Source: Acidobacteriota bacterium (GTDB lineage: Bacteria > Acidobacteriota > Thermoanaerobaculia > Multivoradales > SZUA-115). Taken from it: DNA of 64,000 bases. Location: assembly GCA_024277255.1 (NCBI GenBank), contig JAJRVQ010000024.1, positions 62,001 through 126,000 on the forward strand, read 5' to 3'. Of this stretch, positions 21,901 to 48,600 are shown piece by piece. Numbering within the stretch: position 1 is the first letter of the stretch; each line of letters opens with the position of its first letter. The notes under the pieces were generated by a model. That model saw only the letters and a program-made list of their open reading frames with translations. It was not told where the DNA came from and ran no database searches. Position numbers and translations under genes: made by a program.

Positions 21901-24396
21901 CTGGCGCAGCCGCTGCGCCGGCCGGCCCGGCAATGCACTGCCACGAGGTCACATCGACCGCCGCCTCGGTAGGGCCGTAGAGGTTGTGCAGCTCCCCGGG
22001 GAGCCGCTCGGCGAAGCGCCGGGCCAGATCGCTGGGCAGAGCCTCGCCACTACAGATCACCCGCCGCACACCGTGACAGGCCGCGAGATCAGGTTCATCG
22101 AGACTGAACTCGTCCAGAAAGGTGCGCAACATCGACGGAACGAAGTGCAAGGTGGTGACCTGGGCCTCGGCGATCAAGCGCGCCAGATAGCGGCTCTCCT
22201 GGTGGCCTCCCGGCTCGGCGATCACCAACCGTGCGCCGACCGCCAGCGGCCAGAAGAACTCCCAGACCGAAACATCGAAGGAGAAGGGGGTCTTTTGCAG
22301 TACCGCATCCGAGTCATCCAGCCGGTAGCGCTCCTGCATCCAGAGGATCCTGTTGAGGATGGCGTCGTGCGAGTTCATCGCCCCCTTGGGCTGGCCGGTC
22401 GAGCCGGAGGTGTAGATCATGTAGGCCAGCGCCTGGAGGGGGATCGTCAATCCCAAGTTCGAGTCATCGAGGCCGGCGAGATGGTCCTGCGCCCCGCCCT
22501 CGGCGAGCAACACCTGGCGCGCTCCACTCTCGGGCAACTCCTCGCTCACCGACCCCTGGGTCAGCAGCACCCGGACCCGCGCGTCGCCGAGCATGAACTC
22601 CAGACGCCGGCGCGGATAGGAGGGGTCGATCGGCAGGTAGGCGGCGCCCGCCTTGAGGATCGCCAGCAGTGCTACCACCATCTCGAAGCTGCGCTCGAGG
22701 GCCACCGCCACCAGCTCCTCGCGCTCGACGCCGAGCGCCAGAAGGTGGCGCGCCAGCCGGTTGGCTCGCCGGTTCAGCTCCCCGTAGCTCAGTGTTTGGC
22801 CGGCGAACTCGAGCGCTGTGCGCTGCGGAGAGTGCGCCGCCTGCCACTCGAACCACTGGTGCAGCAGCCGATCCTCAGGGTAGAGGGTCGCTGTCGAGTT
22901 CCACTCCCGCACTACCTGATGGCGCTCGACCGCTCCGAGGAGCGAAAGCTGGTCGATCGATGCGTCGGGGTCAGCGAGCGCCGATACCAGGAAGTCGACC
23001 AGCCGTCGCGACAACCTGTGCACCGTCGTGCGGTCGAACAGGTCGAGGTTGTAGACCAGCGAACCGGTGAGGTGTTGCGGTGTTTCGGTGAACCACAAGG
23101 AGAGGTCGAACATGGTCGCCGAGTACTCGCCCTGCTGCGGGAGAATCTTCACTCCGCCCAGACCACTCGATGCTCCGCCCTCTCCGGCCGCCTCCAGGCC
23201 GGGATCGCTCTGGAACGAGAAGCTGACCTGGAAAAGCGGGTTGTGCTGCAAGCTACGCTCCACGTGCAGTTCATCGACCAGCATCTCGAACGGAAGATCC
23301 TGGTTGGCATTGGCCTCGCCGTTGACCTCTCTGATCCGCTGCAGCAGCTGGCGGAAGGTCGGTGTGCCGGAAAGGTCGGCGCGCAGAACCAGGGTGTTGA
23401 CGAAGAAGCCGATCAATGGTTCGAGTTCCTGGCGGTTGCGACCGGCGACGGGCGAACCGACCGCCAGGTCACTGACCCCGGTCCAGCGATGGAGCACGGC
23501 GTAGTAGCCGCTCAACAGCACCACGAAGAGGGTGGTCTTCTCGCGCCTCGCCAGACTGCGCAGCAGGTGCAGCAGATCCGGCCGCTGGCGCACCGCGACG
23601 TGGCCGCCCTCCACCGATTGCAGCGCTGGTCGCGGGCGATCGGTAGGCAGATCGAGCAAGGCCGGCAGGCCGGCCAGCTGCCTCTTCCAGTGCTCCAGCT
23701 GCCCGGGGAAGATCTCTCGTTCCTGCCACTCACGCTGCCAGATGGCGTAGTCGGGATACTGAATCGGTAGGGGCGCAAAGTGGGGAGTGCGGCCCGCGAC
23801 CAGCGCCGCGTAGCCGCTCACCAACTCGCGGTAGAGCACGCCCAGCGACCAGCCGTCCGAGACGATGTGGTGCATGGTCAGGAGCACCGTGTGATCGCGG
23901 GCGCCGTGGCGCACCAAGGCCGAACGCAAGGGTCTGCCGGCGGTCAAGTCGAAGGGCTGCACGACGTGACAACGGGTGAGGCGACGGCCCACGCGCCGGC
24001 GCACCTCAGGTGCCAGCGCGGTGAGATCGACCACCGGCAACCACTGCTCGAAAGGCGGCAGCACCCGTTGCACCGGCATGTCGTCGACCGTCTGAAAGGC
24101 GGTGCGTAGCGCTTCGTGTCGGGCCACCAGGAGGCTGAGCGCCCGGCGCAAGATCCGCGGCGCGCAAGGCCCTTCGATGCGGAAGGGCGACTCGATGTGG
24201 TAAGCCGAGCTGGTTGGCTCCATCTGGTGCAAGAACCACAGCCGTTGCTGGGAGAAGGAGAGCGGGTAGTGGTCGCGCTCCCCGGATCGCGGAGATATCT
24301 GGAAGCGATCTATCGCGATGCCCTTCTGGCGCAGCTTGGCTTCGAGGAGACGGCGCGCCGCCGGCGTCATGCTGGCCAGCTTGTCGGCAAGGTGGC

Positions 24397-24400
<4 letters not shown>
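12923..24400 (-). CDS. Gene D: NRPS/PKS, C-A(Ser)-T-C-A-T-KS-AT-KR-ACP
   Basis: This gene adds serine, one unassigned residue and a reduced malonate unit. It has 3,825 residues. Approximate domain positions: leader 1-44 (MTPAARRLLEAKLRQKGI); C 45-495, A 504-1017, T 1037-1107; C 1130-1584, A 1588-2110, T 2131-2200; KS 2226-2654; AT 2741-3070; KR 3158-3644; ACP 3714-3784; acidic tail. The first A code is DVWHISLVDK, a serine code. The second is DVCSYARVGK, unassigned and related to those of module A3 and gene E. The KS has SACSTS, with EGHGSAT in place of EAHGTAT; the His is kept. The AT has GYSLG and HAFH (malonyl type) and carries a repeat-like insertion (own entry). The KR has GGLGRLG and TAYSAAN, intact. 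The start is ATG with a good RBS, and the stop overlaps the GTG of gene E. Confidence 0.96.
12924..12937 (-). promoter_or_regulatory. RBS and GTGA overlap, gene D to gene E
   Basis: The GTG start of gene E (12924-12926) overlaps the TGA stop of gene D (12923-12925). GAGGAGGAG on the minus strand (12929-12937) precedes it; the distal GAGGAG sits about 5 bases from the start. Confidence 0.78.
12926..17799 (-). other. Module D3: KS-AT(malonyl)-KR-ACP
   Basis: The KS spans about 17725-16440 with its cysteine near 17199-17224. The AT spans about 16180-15190 with GYSLGEY (15761-15781) and HAFHS (15452-15466), indicating malonyl. The KR (14930-13470) has GGLGRLG near 14110-14150 and AYSAAN near 13625-13650. 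The ACP has LGGDSLLATQ, serine near 13168. Expected to yield a beta-hydroxy extension of the module D2 residue. Confidence 0.85.
15951..15990 (-). repeat. Short periodic repeat-like insertion inside the gene D AT domain
   Basis: On the minus strand, GAG-rich units (GAGGCCACTGAGGGC, then ACCGAGAACACCGAGG) encode EATEGTENTEA within the loop between the AT start and its nucleophile elbow. The unit is 6-9 bases and near-periodic, with CCGCC at one end and GGCGG at the other. It resembles the dispersed GAGG-type repeats seen between genes in some acidobacterial and planctomycete genomes (recalled, not checked). The corresponding loop of the gene C AT lacks it. Confidence 0.45.
17800..21079 (-). 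other. Module D2: C-A-T feeding a KS, code DVCSYARVGK
   Basis: The C domain has HHLISDGW near 20581-20605. The A domain has FDVSICEIF, SFAPSVHTVL, LYTAGEAV and RYGPTEATVG. It is a sister of the A domains in module A3 and gene E. The T domain is LGGHSLLLVRLQ, serine near 17931. Confidence 0.75.
21080..24290 (-). other. Module D1: C-A-T, predicted serine
   Basis: The C domain has HHIVSDGW near 23849-23875. The A domain has FDVSVWEFF, HFVPSM, ICSGEAL and LYGPTEAAVD, giving DVWHISLVDK, a close match to the DVWHLSLIDK-type serine family. The T domain has LGGHSLLATQ, serine near 21189. No epimerization domain follows. Confidence 0.85.
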
Positions 24401-39116
<14,716 letters not shown>

Positions 39117-39120
<4 letters not shown>

Positions 39121-42100
39121 GAAACCCCCTCCCGGCGCGAACGTAGTTCCGCCTCGATGTCCTCCTCGGACATGGACTCGATATCGTCAAACAGATCGCT
39201 GAGGTCGGCTTGCCCCTCTTCCGGGGCCACCTCGCCGAGAGCTTCGCTCAGCTGCGCCACCGTCGGACCGTTGAACAACTGCACCACCGATAGTTGAACC
39301 GGGCTGATGGCGTTGATGCGGGCCACAACTTGCGTTGCCAGCAACGAGTGGCCGCCGAGTTCGAAGAAGTCGTGGTGAATGCCGATTCGCTCCACCTGGA
39401 GGATCTCCTCCCAGATTTGAACGATCGCCTCTTCGATCTCATTGCGCGGAGCAACGTACACCGTCTCTTGGCTCGCCACACCGCCCTCGGGATCCGGCAG
39501 CTGGTTGCGATCCACCTTGCCGGTCTTCGTCCGCGGGAATTCCGGCAGAAATTGGAAGGCCCTCGGCACCATGTACTCCGGCAGCGTCTCGCCGAGCTGT
39601 TTACGCAAGGCTGATGGAGTCGTTTCCTGCCCCGGCGCCACCACGCAGTAGGCCACCAGCCGGAGTGCTCCGGTGATGTCAGGTCGGCCGAGGACCGCCG
39701 CTTGCTCGATCGCCGGTAAGCCAGAGAGAACCGCTTCAATCTCTCCCAGCTCAATCCTGAATCCACGCACCTTGACCTGATGATCGATACGACCAAGAAA
39801 CTCGATAGCGCCGTCGAATCGGCGGCGCACCAGATCTCCCGTGCGATAGAGGCGGGCGCCCTCGCCGCGAAACGGATTGGGGACAAAGGCCGCAGCGGTC
39901 AGCGCCGGACTAGACACATAGCCACGGGCCAGACCATCGCCCCCCAGCCACAGCTCCCCAGCGGCGCCCAGCGCCGCGGCGTAACCCGCAGAATCGATCA
40001 CGTATGAGGTCGTATTGCTCAAAGCTCGACCGATAGGAACTGTGCGCGCCGCCGCGTCAACGCCATCGACGTGGTGCCAGGTCGCGAAAGTCGTACTCTC
40101 CGTCGGGCCATAGACATGCAGCAGGCGGGGCTCTTCGGCACCAGCCCTAAGCGTCATCGCACGGTCGCGGAACCGGTCGCTGATCAGCCGAGCCCATTGA
40201 GGGTCGACCGCTTCGCCGCCGAAGAGCAGGGTATCGAGGCCATCGAAGGCCTCGGGTAGCTGCCGGGCGACTTCATTGAAGAGAACGGTTGTGACGAACA
40301 GTCTGTTGACCCGCTGTTGATCGAGCCGCTCCCCTAGTCGCTGCGGCAACAGCATGTCGTCGCGCGAGATCACCACGATCCCACCCCCGTTGAGCAGAGC
40401 CGCCCAGACCTCGAATGTGGCGGCATCGAATGAGGTATTCGACAGATGTCCGATCCGATCGCCGCCCTTGCACTGTAGAAACTCGTTGCCCCGCACTAAT
40501 CGAAGCACGCCTCGATGGGGAATCGAGATGCCCTTCGGAACGCCGGTCGATCCGGAGGTAAACACCACGTAAGCCCGGTTGAGCGGATGCAGCGCTACGC
40601 CGGGCGGCTCCTCGTCCGGCATGCCTTCGGGGTCGAGTTCATCGAGCAGCAGGATCGTCCGCCCGCTCTCCACGGCCCCGATCTCGCCCAGTTCTCGCGC
40701 CAATTCCGCGGACCCGGCAAGGCAAAGAGAAAGCCCGGCAGTGCGGGCCATGATCCGCAACCGGTCTTCCGGATACTCCGGATCGAGCGGTACATAAGCG
40801 CCACCGGCTTTGGTGATCGCCAGCAGTCCGACGATGAACGCAATGCCACGTCGCGCGAAGATCCCCACAGCCTCGTCGGGAAGCACGCCCAGTCCAACCA
40901 GACGATGCGCCAACCGATTGGAAAGACGGTCCAACTCGCGGTAGCTCAGCGAAGTCTCACCGTCGAGTACAGCCATCTCTTCCGACGCCGCGCTCACCCT
41001 CTCGGCGAACAAGCTGGGCAGGGTGGCCCACGAGGGGTAGGGCCGCCGGTCACCCGCCAATTCGCAGCGCAAGGCGTGTACTTCGCCTGGGGTCAACCAC
41101 GGCAACCGAGAGATGGGAACGTCGGGCTGTCGCACAACCGACCTGGCCAGTACGGCCAAATGACGCAAGAGGCGCACCATGGTGGTCCGGTCAAATAGAT
41201 CGGTGTTGTACTCCAGGGCCGTCGCGGAACCATGCGGGAGCTCATGAATCTCTAGTGTTAGTTCATATTTGGAGGTCGTTCGACCCAACCTCAGGGGCGA
41301 TACCGTCAGCCCCAAAGGGCCTTGCAGCGCACCTTGGGTGCTCATCGCGTTCTGCAGAGCGAACATGACCTGGAACAGTGGCGAACGGCTCATGTTGCGC
41401 CGTGGAGATAGCTCAGCGACGAGCCGTTCAAAAGGCACTGCGTTGTGACTCAGATCCTCCAACACGTTGCTGCTCGATCGATCGAGCAGCTCTTGAAAGG
41501 TTGGGTCTTCAGAAATATCGAGGCGCAGAACGAGGGTATTCACAAAGAAACCAATCAGCGGTTCGGTCTCGGCCCGGTCTCGGCCCGCGATCGGCGATCC
41601 AACGGCCAGGTCATCCTGCCCACTCCATCGCGCCAGCAAGGAGCCGAAGAGAGTCAACATGAGCGTGAAGAACGTCGTCTTGCGTTGCGCAGCAAGCTGA
41701 CGCAGAGCGGAAGTCAGCGAGAGGTCTAGAACCGCGACACACTGTGATCCCCCGAAAGTCTGCACCACCGGGCGAGGTCGGTCCACCGGCAGCTCCAAGG
41801 CGTCAGGGAGACCCGCCAACCGCTGCCGCCAGTACTCTGTCTCGCCATCGAGTACTGCATCATCAAAGCGACTCCGCTGCCAGAGGGAAAAGTCGCCGTA
41901 CTGGATCGACAATGCGGGTAACGGCGAGGGTCGGCCGGTGCGGAAGGACTGGTAGAGCGCCAACAGTTCGGCGAGGAAAAGACCCAATGACCAACCGTCA
42001 GAGACAATGTGATGAACCGTGGTTAGAAGACCATGGTCCTGAGGCGCGAGGCGAACCAGCAGGCTGCGAACCTGTGGGGCGCGCGCCAGGTCAAAGGGTT

Positions 42101-42605
42101 TGGCAGCATAGGTTGCGGCGAGCTCCACCACCTTGCGCTCGGCGACCTCGGCGGTAGTTCCGCTGAGATCGACCAGAGGTAGCGCGCAATTGGCACGCAA
42201 GGGTACTACCACCTGGCAAGGTACGCCCTCTTCAACCTCGATCGCGGTACGCAACGAATGATGGCGGCGCTCGATTTCGAGCAAGGCTCTAGCCAACGCG
42301 TGAACATGGAGAGAACCGACGAGCCGGCGACTGTCAAAAAGGTTATAGGCCGAGCTTCCAGGATCGATCTGGTCGACCAACCACAGCCTCTCTTGCGAGA
42401 ACGAAAGAGGAAACCGGACCCTATTCTCGTCCAGTCTCTCGATCGCCCGATGTGTCTCTGGGCGCGGGTTCGAAGCACGGCGCAGCTCATCGAGTTTGAG
42501 TTCGACCAGCGCGCGCTTGTTGGGCGGTAACGACTGCAATCGCGCCTCAAGCCGGGCGATGGTCGCCGACCGCGCCGCTGATTCCGCCGTTCGATTCGTG
42601 GTCAC
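39117..42605 (-). CDS. Gene B: single-module NRPS, C-A(Ile/Val)-T
   Basis: This gene adds one residue, predicted isoleucine or valine, to the chain handed over by gene A. It has 1,162 residues, the usual length for a C-A-T module plus docking ends. The first 60 residues form a charged helical leader with SLPPNKRALVELKL. The C domain (about 64-510) has HHIVSDGW. The A domain (about 535-1035) has FDAATFEVW, LLFGGEAV and VYGPTESTTF, giving the code DAFFLGVTFK, which I recall as an Ile/Val-type code. The A10 lysine is in TKTGKVDR. The T domain (about 1047-1118) has LGGHSLLATQ, serine near 39344. Its last 40 residues are acidic with a LSEEDI-like motif (MSEEDIEAEL), probably a docking helix for gene C. 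The start is GTG, inside a GTGA overlap with gene A; its own stop overlaps gene C. Confidence 0.95.
39118..39133 (-). promoter_or_regulatory. RBS and GTGA overlap, gene B to gene C
   Basis: The GTG start of gene C (39118-39120) overlaps the TGA stop of gene B (39117-39119). The minus strand carries GGGAGGGGG at 39125-39133, a purine-rich Shine-Dalgarno-like run 4 to 8 bases before the start. Confidence 0.72.
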
Positions 42606-45600
42606 AAGTCCTCGCCTCTTTTGCTGATTTCCGCGGAAATTTCGTCGTCCGAGAGTTCTTCCACGCTCGCCAGGAGGGCCTCGAGCTCGTCGAGGTCATC
42701 GCTTTCGTTCAACGTACCGGTAGTGGCGCCTCGCTCCGCCTCGATCCGTTGCGCCTGCTCGAAAATAGTCGGAAACTCGAATAGGTCCGCGATGGTGAGC
42801 CGTACTCCGAAGCTTTCGTCGAGGCGCGCGATGAGACTAATTCCCAGCAAAGAGTCGCCACCCAATTCCAGGAAGGTGTCGTAGGCACCGATGCTGGCGA
42901 TTCCCAACAGTTCCTGCCAAGCCTCAGCCACCCTCTCCTGTGTTTCACCCGTCGGAGCGACGAAGACGGTGGCCAGGGGCGGGCGCGGCGACAGGGTAAT
43001 CTTCTTCCGCCGCTTTGCCGGCTTGGCGAGGAGAAACTGCGGCTCCCGGGGTGCAATGACGATCCTGAAGGTCGACCCCATATGGCCCACCTCGGCAACC
43101 CGCATCAAAGCATCTAGCGCGTGCGCCGCCGAAATCGGTGTCCCGCCGGAGCGGCTCTCCGGAGTCGCCATACCGAGCACCGTGTCAGCGGGCAATTCGG
43201 GCCAACCGCTCCAGGTGACACGGACCCAGCGCAACGAGCGGCCGGCCGGCTCCCCCTCACACAGCGCGTTGGCCGCGGCGCTGGCCGCAGCCTCGTCCGC
43301 CTGCCCAACGCCAGCCAGAATCGGTTCCGGAGATCCAACCGAGAGCGCCAAATCAAGATCCCGATCCGCTAACAACTCGTTCAACACTCCAATGCTGCCG
43401 TACTGGGCTGCAAAGGCGGAGGCGAACACCACCGGTCCAGCGGTTTCGAGAGGCACAGGTAGCTTGGCCGGTCGGTCGCCGGACAGATGGAAGAGCGCCT
43501 GAATCGGCCCGAAACGTTGCTCCGCGCGCGCCAAAGCCGCAGCCAACGTCGGCGGATCATTGACCGCAGTGCGCGGGATGACCTCGACTGACCCTTTGTC
43601 GCGCAAGGCCAGTAGACGTCGCAGAGCTTCGGCGGTGAGGCGTTGCGCGATTTGCTCACCAGTCAAGACCTTGCCCGAGGGCTGTTCCAGCGCCTCCGCA
43701 GCGGTGACGTAGGCTACCCAATCGGCCTCGGCTGGCAGGTCGCCCTCATGGGTAATCAAGATCTTGGCTTCAAATCGATCGATCAATTCTTCCGCCAGCG
43801 CCAGCCCGAGCAGGCTCAAACCACCGGTGAGCCAACAGACCGAACCAGCTTTGAGTGCTCCTTGGCTAACCGCTGGCGGTAGAACCACCGGCTCGTAAGC
43901 CGCGATCCAGCGGCGCCCCGGGCGCAGCGCCACCAGCGGCCACCACGGGCTGGAGATCGCCGCCGAGTCACTCCGCGTCACCATCAGTTCCGCCGCCAAC
44001 CCTCCCAAGAGCGACTCTCGAGCGCGCTCCATATGCACCGAGCCGGGCAGATCGATGCAGCGCCAGAACAACTCGGGTTGCTCCTCTTGGAAGGCAGCCA
44101 GAAGACCCTGCACCGCTGCCAATCCAGGCTTGAGCCGCTCTTCACCACCGACTGCTGTGGCGCCGCGAGTCACTACACTTAGAGCTATCGGCGAACCCTC
44201 TGTCTTCATTCCGTCCAGCGCCCGTGCGATGGCCGCGGCGAGAAAGATCGGGCCATAGAGAGAGCGATCTAGCTGTCTTTCAAACCGAAGGCTCGGCTCT
44301 TCTTCCGTGACCTCATCGAGCGGCCAGAGAACTGCGAAGCGCCGCGGAAGCGATCCCTGCTTCGACAGCGCTTCGATCAGCGCGTCGAAATGATCGGCGA
44401 CCTGCCTGTCGACCCGCCACGTACCCGGTCCCCCAACCTCAAGCCGCGAGCCAGCCAATACTAGCTGGCAGCGGTGGCCCGCCGCGGACAATCGCGCGAC
44501 GAGGGCGCGACCGATCGCATCGTCCTTTGCGCCGCTATCACTCAGGACCACTAGGTCAATATTGGCTCCGCTTCCCGGCTCTGGCGATCCATCGTTCGGC
44601 TCGCCGGCCACCAGGGCCCCGGCCAGAGCCATCGGCACGGTCGGCTTCCAGCTCGGCATGTAGTGATGGAGAGTCGTGGAAGCTGCCGGTGCCTCTGGGG
44701 AGATGGGGGCCGCGCTCGTCTCCTGCTCAACCCAGTGGCGCTGGCGGTCAAAGGCGTAGGTTGGCAGAGGAATCCGCCGACGCGCTTCGCCTCTGGTTAG
44801 GTTGGCCGGATCGACGGCGCAGCCTTGAGCCCACAAGCGACCGAAGATCGCCAACATCCAAGCCTGATCATCGCACTCATCCACACCGCCGGGCAGTGAG
44901 AAGTGAAGCACATCGTCGGCGCTGTTCTCAGTCTGGTTCGAGCTTCGCGAAGAGGACGACGCGTCGCGAGCCATGGCATCGGGCCCCATGACCAAGAAGC
45001 GTGTGCCCTCGACCAAGTCCAGAGGCTCCAGATCGGTAACCGGGTTCGGCGGGGTCAGCATACGATCAACCCAGTACTGTGGACTCACCGCTTCGTCGAG
45101 ACTGATCCAATTGTTGCTCGGATTTGAGTAGAAGGGCAGGCTCGGTGCGCTGAAGCGAACTGGATCGAGCCGACGGCGTAGAGATTGAGCCGCCGCGGTG
45201 AGAGTTCCGCCCTTCCCGATCTCCCGGCTTTGGGCCGCTCGATCTTGCGCTGTACCTGTCGTCGCCGTCCTCGATGGCAACGACAACTCGCGCGCTATGC
45301 GTCCGCACTCGCTGACCAGCATCGAGCCGTCCTCCAGCTCGAAGACACCGGCCAGGCAGGCCGCCACGTATTCACCGAGGCCAAAGCCCACCAGCGCGAC
45401 GGGATCGGCCCCCCAAGCCATCCATTGACGGGCGAGCGCATATTGGACGGCGAAGAGTACCGCCGGTGCATATCTCTCTCCGGATGGTGGGAACGGCTCC
45501 GTTTCTTCCCCACTAGGGTAGAGGACATCACGAAGATCGCACCCTAGCAGTGGGCTCAAGATGGCGCTGCAGCGATCCATTTCACGGTGGTAAACCTGCC

Positions 45601-48600
45601 CCGGCTGGTCCAAGTCGCGCCCCATGCTCGGATATCGCGTCGCGTCATCCTGGAACAGGAAGATCAGCGGCGTCGCCGATCCTCCGCTACGACCGTCACT
45701 CAGTGTCGGCAACCCTGGTGTGAGTTCTCCTCGCAGGGCCGCGATGGCGTCCTCGACCGTGCGCACCGGCAGGGCTCGGCGAAGCCGCAACTGGCGCCGT
45801 CCCACCGCCATCGTGTGAACCACATCCGCCAGAGCAACCGGCTCACTCGACTGGCAATCCTGCTCCAGGAACTTGGCCAAGCGAGTCGCCGCGATATCGA
45901 GCGCCTCGCTGGTGTGAGCTGAGAGGACCAGCAATCTCCACCTATCCTCAGCTTTCGGGGCGGGCGCGAGCGCTGGTGCCTCTTCCAGAACGACGTGGGC
46001 ATTCGTGCCCCCAAGGCCAAACGAGCTAACCCCGGCCCGCAACACGTCTGGCTGTCCTTCACTCCCATCGGCACTCGCTTCGAGCCTCAGCAGCTGGGTG
46101 TTCACGAAGAGGCCCGAGCCCGCCAGCTCTAGGGCCGGATTCGGCTTCTCAAGCCACAAGCTGGGCGGAAGCTCACGGTTCTGCAGCGCCAGGGTCGCCT
46201 TGATTAACCCGCCGACGGCGGCTGCGGCATCCATGTGGCCGACGTTGCTCTTCAACGAGCCCAGTGCGCACCCCTCGGGGCAGGCCGCACCGATGTTCGA
46301 TTCGCGCAACGCCGCCACTTCGATCGGGTCGCCGATCGGGGTCGCAGTGCCGTGAGCCTCGACGAACCGAGCCGTCGCGGGATCTAGACCGGCGGACCTC
46401 CAGGCCTCACGGATCACCTTCGTTTGCCCGGCGACGCTCGGTGAGGTGAAGCCCACTTTGTCCGAACCGTCGTTGTTGATTGCCGATCCACGAATCACCG
46501 CCCGGATAGTGTCGCCGTCCTCCAACGCGTCGGACAATCGTTTGAGGACCACCACCGCTGCGCCGTCGGTGGCAATCGTGCCCCGTGCATTGGCGTCGAA
46601 CGACCGGCAGTGGCCGTCCGAGGAGAGAATACTGTCTTGCTGGTACAGGTAGCCCGCTGGGCCGAAAATGCGCACCGAGGCACCACCGGCCAGCGCGACG
46701 TCGCACTCCCCCGCGATCAGCGCGCGACACGCTAGGTGGGTCGCCACCAACGACGTAGAACAAGCGGTTTGCACATTGATACCGGGGCCTCGCAAGTTGA
46801 GCTTGTAGGCAACCCGCGTGGCCAGGAAGTCTTTCTCGTTGCCCAGAGTCATCTGGAAGAGATCAGACGTCCCCGAACCGAGTAGGTTCCGCCAGTAGCG
46901 GCTCAAGCCGCTGCCGGCATAGACCCCGATCGCCCCTTCGAATCGATCGGGATCGCAGCCCGCATCCTCCAGAGCCTGCCAGGCACATTCGAGAAAGACT
47001 CGATGTTGCGGATCGAGGGTCGCCGCTTCGCGTGGATTGAAGCCGAAGAGAGAGGCATCAAAACGATCGAAATCGTTGATCGGTCCTGCCGCCGGAACGA
47101 AAGCGGGATTGCCGAGCAACTCCTCACTCACACCCGCTTCGCGCAGCTCGCTATCGCTATAGAAGGTGATTCCCTCGGTTCCGGCTCGCAGGTTAGCCCA
47201 TAGAGTTTCGATGTTGTCGGCGCCCGGAAAGCGGCCGCTCATACCCACGATCGCCACCATCTCGTTTTGATCCAGCGGTGGTCGGTCGCGAAGCGTCTCC
47301 TGCGTCGGCGTCGCCTTCGCCGTAGTGTCGCTCAACTGCTCGGCCAGGGTGGCGACGGTGGAATGGCGGAAGAACTCCATCAAGGGAATCTCCCGGCCAA
47401 GCTGCCGCTCCAGCTTTTCCTGCGCCTTTACCAGCAGTAGAGAGTGAGCGCCTAACTCGAAGAAATTGTCATTGACGCTGATCTTGTCAACCTCCAGCAG
47501 CTGCGCAAAGATGGCGCAGATCTGGCGTTCCAATTCGTTGCCAGGTGGCCTGAAGGCACTTCCGCCAGACGCGCCCTCGCCGGGTCGCGGTGCGACAAGA
47601 GCTTTGCGATCCACCTTGCCATGGGCGGTTAGCGGTAACTGTTCAACCATCACGATCGACGCCGGCACCAAGTACTCGGGCAATTCCCGGCGTAACCGCT
47701 CGGCCAATTCGCGACCGGTCAAGGCCCTCTCTCCCGATGATGGAGGCGACGCCACCACCCAAGCGACGAGCCGCCTGTCGCCTGAAGCCGTCGAGCGCAC
47801 ATCGGCCACGCAGGCCTCCACCGCGCTGTGGCGTAGCAGTGCCCCTTCGATCTCGCCCAACTCGATACGATAACCACGAATCTTGACCTGATGATCGATG
47901 CGACCCAGGAACTCGAGCTGGCCGTCGTAGCGCTGGCGCACCAGATCGCCGCTGCGGTACACCCGAGTTCCCGCGGAGCCGCTCAGCGCGTCCGGGAGGA
48001 ACTTCTCCGCCGCCAGTCCAGGCCGTCCAAGGTAGCCCCGCGCCAGATGCTGACCTCCGATCCACAATTCCCCCGCCGTCCCCAACGGTACCGACTTCGG
48101 CCATCGCTGATCGGCCACCACCCACAGCAGAATGCCATCGAGGGCGCGACCGATCGCCGGAGCCATTCTGCCGCCGCAGGCCACGCGACTAGCACTAGCC
48201 ACCACCGTTACTTCCGTTGGCCCGTAGTGGTTGTGGAGCGTGAATGGAAGCCCTTCCGGTGGGCGCTGCGTCAAGCGATCGCCACCGGTGAGCAAGTAGC
48301 GCAGAGCCGGCTGCTCTAACCATGGTTGGGCCAGAAGACCCTCGGCTACGGCGGTCGAGACAAACGAGACGTTGATTCTCTCGCTCACTATCCAGCGAGC
48401 GAGCAGCTTCGCGGCACCGCGCAACAGATCCGGCACGACGCATAAGGTGGCGCCACTGGTCAAGGCTGGCCACAGCTCCAAAACCGTGGCATCGAAGGCC
48501 GGCGAAGCGGACCAACTGACGCGATCACCGGGCTGGTAGCCATACGTTCTGCGGTACCAATCGACCAACTCACTCAAACCCAGGTGGGCGATCGTCACCC

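Larger units (their letters stand above)
42602..47329 (-). other. Module A7: KS-AT0-KR0-ACP, PKS module with degenerate AT and KR
   Basis: The KS (47262-45970) looks intact: the active cysteine is in TACSTS (46751-46765), the first His in EAHGTATPIGDP and the second in SNVGHMD. The AT and KR that follow lack catalytic residues (own entries). The ACP is intact with LGGDSLLG, serine near 42852. As encoded, the module can accept the peptide but cannot load its own extender or reduce. It would need a malonyl supply from elsewhere, or it acts as a transfer module. Confidence 0.8.

Noticed and set aside
21191-23770. Long plus-strand open frame of about 859 codons, with similar ones at 26335-28593, 16466-18175, 6288-7904 and 4554-6083
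   Set aside because: They lie fully antisense to well-conserved NRPS/PKS domains and are rich in R, Q, H and L with no recognisable motif. They are shadows of GC-biased codon use on the minus strand.
42602-47329. Sequencing error or frameshift as the cause of the degenerate AT and KR
   Set aside because: The frame is open through both regions, flanking motifs remain in frame, and changes are spread over several separate motifs. A few base errors would not explain it.
42602-47329. Trans-AT PKS classification of the locus
   Set aside because: The other three PKS modules carry complete cis ATs, and the gene A module retains an AT remnant instead of lacking one.
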